A DNA stretch of 64,000 nt from Lamellibrachia satsuma. Its lineage: Eukaryota > Annelida > Polychaeta > Sabellida > Siboglinidae. Under the pieces are notes generated by a model. That model searched no databases and had not been told where the DNA came from. It saw nothing but the letters and a program-made list of their open reading frames with translations. A program made the translations under genes and the position numbers. Below are positions 1 to 9,449 of this stretch, in pieces. Position 1 is the first letter of the stretch. Every line of letters begins with the position of its first letter. The DNA lies in assembly GCA_033239005.1 (NCBI GenBank), contig BSQZ01000011.1, forward strand, positions 9,805,001 through 9,869,000, written 5' to 3'.

Positions 1-278
1 CGATCTCTCTAAACTACCGTAGTATTTATACATTGTTTTCATTGCGTGACCATGCATGCCTGAATTCTAATGAGAGCCGTTATGTGCACCCACAGCTGTT
101 GCACGCTATAGCGACATATAACAGCAGAAAGCTCGTTCATATGGTGAACGTCCTTCACTAGAAGACGAGGATGGAATCAGGACTTCGTGACAAAGATGAT
201 AATGGGAGTATGTTATACTAAAAAGAAAAAATCAAGTATGCAAAATTTACCGATTCTTTACAGGGAAGATAAAACACC

Positions 279-322
279 GCACACACGCACGCACGCACGC
301 TCGCAAGCACGTATGCACGTAC
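279..322. repeat. CA/CGCA-rich microsatellite
   Basis: Short run of ACACGC/ACGC-type units. Simple sequence with no coding signal. Confidence 0.7.
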
Positions 323-689
323 AGTAGGTGAAGAACAAGGAAAGGTCACTACAGATGCAATGTTGATAATCCGTAACATGAAAGAGAAAGAACAACGAAC
401 TTAAACAATGGCTGATGTTCATAGACTACGCCAAGACATCTAATAATATTATGTCCGTCATTGTGTCCAGTGGCAATCCCTGCAGGAATTTGTTGTTGCT
501 AAGCATATGGTATGGCTTATTCGAAAACTTTACACTAAAGTAACTGGCGTGGTTCGAGGAGGGGGCGAACAAGCAGGCGTATTTCCTTATGAGAAAGGCG
601 TCACCAATGCTTTTCAACATGGTCGGAATCAAAATCATGCGCCTGGTAGAAAGAGATGCTTGAGATACGTGGGTGTATCATAGGTGGAA

Positions 690-1190
690 AAATGTATGTA
701 ACCGTCGATATGCAGATGATAACAACTTCAAAGGAAGAATGGGCAAACTAGCAAATGCAATAGAAAGACACCGTGAGAGTTTCGATCTGAAAAAAAATCA
801 ATGAAGCAAAGACAAATATGATGGCTCTGAATGGAATATGTCCAGAAAGAACTGACTAGACGAAAATTTAACTTATGCCAAAGTTCAAATGCTAAGGAAC
901 AATGATTAGTATGAAAGACACAACGTCAAAATACGTTAGAGTCTAGCTGGCTACAGCGAGAAGCATTACACGTGACCTTGGCATCATCTTGAATAACGAT
1001 GACAACAAGATTTGTGAAGGTCTTACGGCCATTGGAAAAGAAGAATGAGAGCCCGATGCTTAGCACTATATATAAGACGCACCAGGAAAACAAGAAGGTA
1101 GAACAATGTGGGATCGATGGATTGACAGTATCAAACATTGGACCGATGGTGGACACGAAGCGTTTTACAACGAGTTCGTTTATGTTGGGT
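690..1190 (+). pseudogene. Decayed non-LTR retrotransposon reverse transcriptase fragment
   Basis: At 706-720 the + strand encodes RYADD, the catalytic box of reverse transcriptases. It is followed by KLANAIERHRESFDL, which matches the segment after the YADD box in LINE enzymes. A frameshift in the A-run near 790 moves the reading to NEAKTNMMALNGI, also typical. At about 1080-1165 another frame reads RRTMWDRWIDSIKHWTDG, like the C-terminal RWIDxIKxWTG segment of many LINE polymerases. Stops and frameshifts interrupt every frame, and the central part appears deleted. The family is known to copy RNA into DNA during retrotransposition; this copy must be dead. The LINE clade was not determined. 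Confidence 0.7.
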
Positions 1191-1199
1191 ATTAGTAAG

Positions 1200-3003
1200 T
1201 ACATGTGGTCTTCGCGTGATGGTAGGGGTCTTTTCCGTTTTGCAAATCGGCGACAAACGTGTCTCGCTCATAAGCGCGCAAACATGTTCAGCAAATCCCG
1301 CTTGTCAGACCGTCTTGTTCGAAACAATGCCGAATGTGGGTCTTAGCCAGAGCACAAATACAAGCCACCTGTCAAGGAAGTGTGTGCATCTTGTGAAACG
1401 ACTTGTTAAATTCTACTCCCAACAAATTAGCCTTGACATTGTCAACTTGGATTACTGATTATCGTTTTCAGCGTCTTAACACAGCTGTTTTTGTACCCGT
1501 CGTTGCATTCAAATAACAAATCATCAGTTCAAAACACGTTCAAACAGCGACTCTCACGAATGTCAGCCGTGCGAAGTCAGCTGCGCCAAAGTCTCACGAG
1601 ATCCAATCTAAATATCATCCCAGTTTGTCTCTTATGAAAATGCCCGGCAGACCAGCGTAGAACCGTAGAATCATATGAGTTCGTTAGCGATCATACAGAT
1701 TCTGTTATCAGTCTTACAGGAGTGTACCACAAGTGTTGGCAAACGTTGCATCGTAACTATTGTGAAGGAAACACTTCAACACACACTTCACTTCAACAAC
1801 GATAAATCATGTTTAAATTGTTTTATTTGTCACCTGTTTTCACAAGTATGCAAGGCACCAACCTATCCCTGGTACTTTCACAGATATTGCCAATTATTTT
1901 CAAAACCAAATTTGCACATTAGACATCAATTACGAACATTAGTTCTAAGCTACTTCAAAGCAGTTATCCAGTTATGTGCTATGTAACCAACAAGCAGACG
2001 TTTGGCTAACTGTGCTAACACCTTAACCTGAAAATGAATCAATATTAATTGGCAAACAAGCATACATTACAACATGTAACAATTGATGTAATAAATAACT
2101 TCATATCTGCGGGACTACATTATGATTTATGCACAATCATAGATGGCAACAACTGCTATTAGCCAGTGTGTGTTAATTATGCAGTGTTCAAAATAATTTA
2201 TTGTTATAAGTTTATAACAGTATATGACACCATGGAATTTTGCATGTCTAAAACTTGTAAGATAACAAAATCAGCATGTAGACCGTGATTAAATTGTAAA
2301 TACTTCTGATGTAAATAACACATATACGTAAATTCCCAAAACAGCATTAATGATTATTATCACAGAATGTTGACATGATACCTGCAACATAATAATAGAA
2401 ACATGAATCCACAATAACTTCACCGGCATTCAACACCAAAATAAACATTAGTAATAACATTATTACATCATGCTTCAACCAATATAGTTGAAAATGTCAA
2501 TGATTAAACATTGAATTCATCATACAAAACCACTAATACAATCAGATTTGTCACTCGGGGCCTGTAAAGTGTATAACTTCTTGCATCTGCATTAGCCAGT
2601 GTTTACACTCAGTGGCTTGACACGGCTTGTGTGTGTGTGTGTAAAAGGCAGACAAACTTGCTCTTACATGCAATAGTTATAAGAAAATAACCAGGTGATA
2701 AAATATTCACTAACCATTTTCTATATATCTATATAACAACGGGCATTGACCAACAAACAAGTTTGATTCTAAACACCCTCATCATGCACCTACAGTTCCT
2801 GTAACATTATAAATAACATATAATAAACATACTCCTGTAATTCTCTGAAGAAATTACAAGACATTTTAGAACACCGAAGCTGCTGGAAACACTCAAGATT
2901 CACCTGTAAATAAAATTTGATGTAACGTTAAAAGGAATGTGCAACAGTTTTAATTGGTTAACTGCCCCAATTCTCTGTATTTTTCGATTTTGAAGTACAT
3001 CTA
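1200..3003. other. AT-rich gene-free stretch
   Basis: Short open frames occur here, but none has a recognisable product or codon pattern. From about 1990 to 3000 the DNA is strongly AT-rich with many stops on both strands. A short (GT)n run lies near 2631-2641. No RNA gene or mobile element was recognised. Confidence 0.5.
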
Positions 3004-3168
3004 AATTAACAATGTTGCATCTCATGTATTACTTAACAATGTTGTATATCATGTATTAATTAACAATGTTGTATTTCATGTATTAATTGACAATGTTGTA
3101 TATCATGTATTAATTAACAATGTTGTATTTCATGTATTATTTAACAATGTTGTATTTCATGTATTAAT
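3004..3168. repeat. 27-bp tandem repeat, about six copies
   Basis: Six near-identical units built on TTAACAATGTTGTAT followed by a CATGTATTAA ending lie head to tail. Copies differ by one to three bases. The array lies downstream of the NlpC/P60-like gene, possibly beyond its 3' UTR. Confidence 0.85.
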
Positions 3169-3169
3169 T

Positions 3170-3175
3170 TTTATT
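3170..3175 (-). terminator. Possible polyadenylation signal (AATAAA) of the NlpC/P60-like gene
   Basis: TTTATT on the + strand gives AATAAA on the minus strand, about 765 bases downstream of the stop codon at 3941. It was the nearest canonical hexamer noticed downstream of the stop codon. The implied 3' UTR would contain the 23-bp and 15/17-bp tandem repeats and the 3411-3441 hairpin. The hexamer is frequent by chance in AT-rich DNA. Confidence 0.2.
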
Positions 3176-3274
3176 GCTGCAGAATATTTACCATCAGAAG
3201 TTGCATGAAATGGCTCATTTGCCAGACCAACAGATCATTCAATGAAAAATGTAACATTTCACCTCTAAAGGTGA

Positions 3275-3393
3275 AGATAACTCCCATAATGTTGGTATGG
3301 CAATAACTCCCATAATGTTGGTCTGTCAATAACTCCCATAATGTTAGTCTGCAATAACTTCCATAATATTGGTCTGCAATAACTCTCATAATG
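3275..3393. repeat. 23- to 24-bp tandem repeat, five copies
   Basis: Units of the form AACTCCCATAATGTTGGTCT with a short CAAT linker repeat five times with small changes. A distinct array close behind the 27-bp array. Confidence 0.8.
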
Positions 3394-3410
3394 CGATTTC
3401 TACATGTCGT

Positions 3411-3441
3411 AAGACCCCCCTAGGTCATGGAGGGGGGTCTT
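3411..3441. repeat. GC-rich hairpin
   Basis: AAGACCCCCCT at 3411-3421 is exactly complementary to AGGGGGGTCTT at 3431-3441, with a 9-base loop. Strong 11-bp stem in otherwise AT-rich DNA. Confidence 0.8.
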
Positions 3442-3748
3442 AAACCCCATGTGTCCGTGGCAAATATTACAGTAAAGGACAATGTATATAGGCCTACATC
3501 AGTAGGACTGAGATATTAGCTATTAGCAGCTGGCTAATATTAATCCTTCTGTAAGTAGAACGACACGTGTCGTCCCCCCCATTTGTAAGTAGAATGACAT
3601 ATGACTATGACTGACTGAGACCCCACCCGCTAATAAGCCTAGATTCGCCCCTGGAAAGATATGAAAGATGACGATAGTACCACATTTTGTGTGGATATTA
3701 CTTTTAACCAACCAAGATGTTATTAAAACTAACAAATTCAGTGTTACA

Positions 3749-3838
3749 ATGTCCTGTGAGACCTGTCCTGTGAGAAATGTGTCCTGTGAGACCTGTCCTG
3801 TGAGACCTGTGTCCTGTGAGACCTGTGTCCTGTGAGAC
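3749..3838. repeat. Short tandem repeat TCCTGTGAGACCTG(TG)
   Basis: About six units of 15 to 17 bases, alternating between forms with and without an extra TG. It would lie in the 3' UTR of the NlpC/P60-like gene, about 100 bases after the stop. Confidence 0.8.
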
Positions 3839-3940
3839 AGTCATTTAGTTAATGAATGAATGTCGTTGTACATTCCCTTTAACATCTGGCCATGCATCTC
3901 TTCACATAGGCCTCCTCCAGCATGCAGTCACCAAGCTGCA

Positions 3941-4985
3941 TCAGAAAGAGGGTCTTCGAGAGACCGGTGTCTTTCTAGATTGGAGATCATTGTCGGACTT
4001 GCTATTGTGAAATCTTGACTTGTCGCAGCTGCCTGCTGTTGGTACTTTGGTGTTTTTGCTGACGACGTGAACTTCTGAAGAAAGCTCTGCTGGCTTCTGA
4101 CGACCGCGTACATCCTGAGCATTGTTGCAGTATCCCCTCTCTGTGTTCTCCTGTATCTTCTGATTTCCACCACTACTGACTTCCTTTTCAGTCCAGCCTT
4201 TCCTACATTGCACAGACCCCTGCATCAAATTTCCTACAGCATTTCTACCGACTGCTTTCTGAGGACTGGTTTGCCTCCTGATTGGTGCCAAGTTACTTAC
4301 TGCTTTTTTGTCTGCTCGTTCATGACTACTTTCAATACAATGTTGCATGTTTTCCCTACTCGCACTAGATATTAATTTCTTGCCGTTCTTGTTGGTGGAT
4401 TCTCCTTTACTCAGTTTTTGTTGCTTCATATTGCGTGCATTCTTGCCGGTTTCCCACAGTCCTAACTTGCTGATTTTCAAGACAGACTTCGGAGGTGTGA
4501 TCTTTTCATCTTCTGAACTTCCCACAGACACAGAACTGCTCACAGATGACTCATCACTTGTGCCCTCTTCAGTCATCAACTCAGACATCTGGTCTTCAGC
4601 TTTCTTCACAGACATTCTCTTCTGAAACATTTCAGCCATCACTTCTGCGCTTTCCGCAGATATAGAACTGCTGAGAGAAGACTCGTCACTTGTGCCTTCC
4701 GACATGAAGCTCAACGACGATAGACTTTTCCCCATGCCTCTCAATTCAGGCATCTGGTCTTCTGCTTTCTCCTCAACTGGGCTTGATGGCGAGGTCTCGT
4801 TCGCGCTGTCACTATCAGGTGTGCTGCCACTGTTCTGCTCCTCGGTCAATTGAGACCCTGCATCTCCTGTGCTCTTATCTGATTCAGACTGTCCACTGTT
4901 CTGCTGCTGAGGCAGGCTGAACACAGACTTCTTGCTTGGCTTAAACTTCTTGGATCTCCTCTTCCACGTGTGCAGTGGACAATGG
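3941..4985 (-). CDS. NlpC/P60-like gene, terminal exon with Ser-rich tail
   Basis: Starts after a CCATTGCAG acceptor and reads HCPLHTWKRRSKKFKPSKKS before entering about 335 residues of low-complexity, Ser/Glu/Lys-rich sequence, ending RRPSF and TGA. An internal duplication is visible: KAEDQMPEL and an EGTSDESS-type serine run (about residues 261-298) recur as KAEDQMSEL and EGTSDESS (about 317-341). The tail has no recognised domain and is likely disordered and phosphorylatable; that role is inference from composition alone. Confidence 0.85.
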
Positions 4986-5472
4986 CTGCAATGGAACAGA
5001 TGGTTAAATATCCATTGCGATAGATATCCAGTATAAATAACAACCGTAAGCAAACTGTTTGTATTTAGAACTCAGAATTATTTATTTACACAAGTAATAA
5101 TAAATAATAATTATACAGTTTAAGGTAGATACATTCACATCCATCCACCGACCCACTCAAATACCCACCCGAATGCACACACAATAAAAAGTTAAATAAT
5201 CATGTGTTATCAAGGCAAGTAAATTAGCTGAGTACATATGTCAAGTGTCATTCAAAATGAGTTACATGAAATGTGCATACCAACATACCAGACTTAAACT
5301 GCATTAACTCAATAATAAAGGTGCAATTTCTGTGTGGGTCAATTGAGAAATCTGGCTAACATTTGGCAAGTGGCAAACTTATAGTGCTACATTACCACAA
5401 CTTGTAATGTTCATACATAAAGAAAGAATCCATTTTGTGGAATCGTGTTTTCAGAACAATGCACGCACACAG

Positions 5473-5531
<59 letters not shown>

Positions 5532-8500
5532 CTCTCACCTTCGACACTGTCCCTTGAGCCATGTGTCGATTGACTTGAATGTGTAAGTCTCTGAGTGGTA
5601 CGACTTGGCCTTGAAGCGGTAGCTGTCAAACACTTGCACTTTACCATTATTCCAGCGTGCCCCGATGGTTTTTACTCCATCCCCCAGCCAGATCTCCACG
5701 TGTGTCATCGAATGCTTCTGTTTCTTCACTGAAACGACACCAAACAATGGCTGCAACAGGGTGAGTAAGGGGCTATCTCAAACCACTGATGTCTGATACT
5801 AAACAAAATTGGTTTCATCTGGGAGAAGGGTCAGCAGCTGTTCCGTTTAGCATCATCCATCAATTTTGAAACACATGAAACAAGTAGAAGATAGTTAAAC
5901 CATTAGAAATATTATTTTCCTTTCAAGAAACTTGGTGGTGCTCTTTGAATATGTCAGCTGACTTATTCAGCCTTCATTGGCAGACTGACTTCGCTATGGG
6001 AAATATTTGCAGAATGCCACAAAATTTCTTGAAGGGTACATAACATATCTACTGTAATGATCCAAGGAACATCCATCCAATCAAGGATATTTAAATACAT
6101 TATATGAAACCACCATGAATTACCAACAAATGTATAATTTTCCTTTGATAACCCTCTCATGTCCTGATATAATATACTATTAATATATAAAATACTTCTG
6201 TTGCTAAAATAGAAGTTGTATTATTATTATATGCATTTACTATAAGCATTACATGATTTACTGCTGACTTATTTATTTAATTTATGTTTACTTGTCTTTT
6301 AAACACATTTTTTATTTTAACTGTTTAACTTATTATAAATTAACTTAGTACTATCTCCTCAGTACCTGGACAAATGAACAATAATAAATACTTTTTGGGT
6401 TGCAGTAGGTCGCAGAAATGAAGACAAGGTCACCGGGTTTCATGTCCTCTTCCCGTTTCACCGTGATGGGCAGAGTGTCATACATGTATGCCTGGTTCCA
6501 GGGCCCAATATGGAACCCAAAGTCAGACTTCAAATTCAACATCACGCGTCGCACCAAGCCACAGCAGTCCAGGAACAATTTTGATTTGTACTCCGGGTCT
6601 AAAAACAGAGGAAATTGTAATATTCCTAGTGCAAAATTTAACTAACTTGGTGTATCAACAGCAATTTCCCTGGTTTCATCCCAATTTTAAGCAATGTTGT
6701 TTCTTTTAAAATATGTTTATAACAGCAATAACATGAATAGAAATAAATCTTACTGTATGTTAATAATAATAATAATAACAATAATTAGATTACTAACCAT
6801 CTCATTCAGTTTCTCAGAACTATCGCTAGCACTGTAGTTAACATCATCTTTCTCGTTAACTCAAACCATATGCAACTGTTATATCATATATTATGATATG
6901 CCCTCTGGGCAAATTGCATTAAGCTTCATGGTCTGATCACCCCACAGACTATGGATCACACACTAGCATGAACAGACATGTCACATTCACCAGGTGGCAG
7001 CACTGGCAACACAGACTATGGATCACACACAAGCCTGAACAGATATGTCACATTCACCAGGTGGCAGCACTGGCAACACAGACTAGGGATCACACACTAG
7101 CCTGAACAGACATGTCACATTCACCAGGTGGCAGCACTGGCAAAACAGGAACCCCTGCTAAATGTCTCTAACCTCCTAACACAAATTATCAGATACAATG
7201 ATCTGTGGACTAGATGCCAGGCTCTGTTAATAAAAACTTGGCCAAAACATTTGTACTATCAATGGTCGCCATAGCAACAGCAAAACAGAGGCAGACATCG
7301 CCGACAAAGAGGAAGCCATGATATAGTTTTATGCCCGCCTACTTTGTGCAACATGGCAGATATCAAACAATAGCCATACACTAGGGGACACAATTAATCT
7401 GCCTAAAAACTGTTAATGGTGCATGATCAAAGGGAACATAATTTGTATCAAACACAACACAAAAGGATATAACCCTTGCATAAACTATGGCACTGTGTCG
7501 GAAAAGCCTGTGTGGTATTAAATGCACGGAGGTCATCATATTGATGGGAGTGTATTTACTTTGTCCTGATGTGTTGATAGAAACTGTCAAAATACTTTAA
7601 AAGTATTTTCTTACAATTACAACTGATCAGAAACAACATTATATCTATGTTAATGTTTCAGTCTTTTACATCATTTACATTGGCCAGCATCATTTATAAG
7701 TAGTATCTGCAGAATCACACATCAGTTTACTTGACATGACATCATTTATATTCCAATCATCTCTCGTGGCACTGCATTAAGTCAACCACCAGGGGCAGCA
7801 GGTGATGGCAGTGCCATCTAGTGAACTAAGTCTAAGACAGAATTTATACAGAGGCCTAACTGCAAATAACCAATTTTTTAATAAAATTCTGAAAAAGGTA
7901 CACACGATCTGTGCAGACAAATAACACACATAATTCATGAAAACATCAGTGTGACTTCCAGTGAGGCTACTAGCCTTGTTATTATAGTAGCCATCCAAGT
8001 GATTTAAAGAGAAAATAATTAACAAATAAGTAGAATCATTTGACCGACACCAGAACTAGATTAGGTAAATATGTGATACTGCATCAACATAAGTAATGAT
8101 AACATTAGTTATACCTCACACCCATGCCCATATTTATAGAGTATGGTATTGAAGGTCACTGAAGACCTAGTTTTGAGAACTTCTTCAACAAGGCTAACAA
8201 GTTTTCCTGTTTGCTAATATTGGTAGAGATTGTGAAATGCGACTGTAGAATACTGCCATACCACAAATAAATGGCAACATAACGTTCACGTTTCTGAACT
8301 ATATTTTAACACAAGTGCTATCAAAATATGAAATATTGTACTACATATAGAATGTGGCACTATAAGAGAAAGCAAAGTTTAAACGAAATATGTAACAGAA
8401 TACGTAACAGAATACGTAACAGAATATGGTTCAATGGGACTTCTTATCTCCGTAACACATTGACTCACTTTATACTGACCTTCAACAGTTGTCAGATAAA

Positions 8501-9447
8501 GGAAAGAATTTTAAGGATAGTGTGTCGTGGCAGGTAAAATACTAGCCAGCGACAGCACACTGTCCCACATTAAACTCCTCCAGAGTCTCTAACCCTTCCA
8601 TGCAATGTCATTCCAAGTACCAAAGGTACTAAAACTAAAGTGGTATTTTCAGAGGGGAGAATGTTTCGCGGCACACTAGGGTGCCGACAAAAGCACGGCG
8701 AACACATTTGACCGATCGCCAGAGCCCTTAAACTATGCAGTTAAACAGTATAAAAGCAGCAGTCTGCCGGCCAAACAGTATAAATCAGCATAACGTGTCA
8801 ACGGAACAATGGGCACCACAATACCTGTATGTACTTGACTGAGCACCAACTACAGACGGAACACACGTGGTGCAACAAGCCAGGTCATGTGGTGCTACGG
8901 CAGAGTTTCATTTAAAACTTATAAAGTGTGAGAATTATGTCAGTATATGAACAGCGAAAAGAAGAATTCCTATTATTATGTACGTATGCTACGGATATTA
9001 TCTATACAGATGCTAAATCGAGATTTTAACTAAAGTACACAGAAAAAAAATTCATATGTAGGCTGCATATACTGTCAAACTTGCTTAATAGACCACTTGT
9101 CATTAAGAAACCACCTTTGCCTTTCCCTTCAATGGTCGCTTAATATTATCCATACAGTATTTGGGGGAGGGGTAGGGTGCACATTGTACCACTACATGGT
9201 AAATGAATGGGTGACTAAACTTGGCCTGTGCCCTTTGCGAGATCCTAGATACGCCACTGGGCACATCACTGATGGACTCACCCTCTGGCTTCCAGTACTT
9301 CTTGGCATAAGGCACTCCCATATACCGCTTGGCCTCATCCAGGAACTTCATCCTAAGCCTCAACATGCGGTCGGGGTTGGCCATGGCTCGCAGCCGGGCC
9401 TCTTTTGGTCCATTCTTCTGCTTCTTGCGAGCCCGTCGAATCTGCTT
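3941..9447 (-). CDS. NlpC/P60-like papain-fold protein with serine-rich tail (5' end not found)
   Basis: Four coding exons on the minus strand (9447-9282, 6598-6392, 5728-5539, 4985-3941) join to 535 codons plus a stop; lengths 166, 207, 190 and 1045 sum to a multiple of three and every junction keeps frame. Numbered from the first visible residue: a basic helical segment (1-30), KRYMGVPYAKKYW, then FLDCCGLVRRVM with the likely nucleophile Cys67, KPGDLVFI, and MTHVEIWLG with the likely catalytic His134. This order (DC-x-G, PGDLVF, HVxIW) is the signature of the NlpC/P60 superfamily, whose members cleave or transfer acyl groups through a Cys-His pair. From about residue 199 the protein is Ser/Glu/Lys-rich and probably disordered. 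No signal peptide is visible, so a cytosolic site is assumed. The substrate is unknown. The start codon lies upstream of 9447 and was not identified. Confidence 0.85.
5462..5531. repeat. (GCAC)n microsatellite at an intron donor
   Basis: About seventeen GCAC units lie in the intron between the last two coding exons. On the gene strand it is a TGCG run that starts within eight bases of the donor GT at 5538-5537. Confidence 0.9.
5539..5728 (-). CDS. NlpC/P60-like gene, exon with the catalytic His
   Basis: Begins after a TTTCAG acceptor and ends at an AAG^GTGAGA donor. It encodes KKQKHSMTHVEIWLG, then a run of beta-like sequence (KTIGARWNNGKVQVFDSYRF) and SIDTWLKGQC. The THVEIW stretch corresponds to the HVGIY strand that holds the catalytic His in NlpC/P60 proteins. 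A long (GCAC)n tract begins within eight bases of the donor. Confidence 0.9.
6392..6598 (-). CDS. NlpC/P60-like gene, exon with the nucleophile Cys
   Basis: The acceptor is a pyrimidine-rich tract ending TTTTTAG at 6599-6600 and the donor is AAAAA^GTATTT at 6391-6390. The exon carries FLDCCGLVRRVMLNLKSDFG, then FHIGPWNQAYMYDTLPITV, then KPGDLVFISATYCNPK. The nucleophile motif has Cys where most bacterial NlpC/P60 enzymes have Ser (DCCG instead of DCSG). The preceding intron of about 2.7 kb contains the 67-bp repeat with CTCF-like cores. Confidence 0.9.
6944..7145. repeat. 67-bp tandem repeat, three copies, each with a CTCF-like core
   Basis: Three units start with ACAGACTATGGATCACACAC and end with CACTGGCAA. 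Each holds CACCAGGTGGCAG, at 6988, 7055 and 7122, exactly 67 bases apart. It sits inside the long intron of the NlpC/P60-like gene. CACCAGGTGGCAG resembles the CTCF core consensus known from other animals; binding is not shown by sequence. Confidence 0.85.
7265..7278. promoter_or_regulatory. RFX X-box match
   Basis: GTCGCC-AT-AGCAAC fits the X-box consensus GTNRCC(0-3)RGYAAC used by RFX factors, which in animals drive many cilium genes. It lies in the intron of the NlpC/P60-like gene, away from any identified promoter, so it may be chance. Confidence 0.35.
7280..9280. other. Intron remainder without recognised features
   Basis: The rest of the 2.7-kb intron holds scattered short frames without recognisable products. 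A 12-bp direct repeat (AACAGAATACGT type, three copies) lies at about 8393-8425. No mobile element was recognised. Confidence 0.5.
9282..9447 (-). CDS. NlpC/P60-like gene, first visible coding exon
   Basis: Encodes 55 codons plus one base, beginning KQIRRARKKQKNG and ending KKYWKPE. The basic, Arg/Lys-rich start suggests a helix before the catalytic domain. The donor on the minus strand is AGAGG^GTGAGT, a full consensus, with phase 1; it joins GAC (Asp) at the next exon. The upstream edge is set at a TTGCAG acceptor in phase 0. The same frame stays open a little past it, so this edge is less certain than the others. No convincing exon with an initiating Met was found between here and about 16 kb. 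Confidence 0.8.
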
Positions 9448-9449
9448 CT

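Noticed and set aside
4846..5053. Extension of the last NlpC/P60-like exon upstream to an in-frame start at 5053
   Set aside because: The sequence before 4985 has a good CCATTGCAG acceptor, and splicing from 5539 gives the conserved-looking GQCRSHCPLHTW junction in frame.
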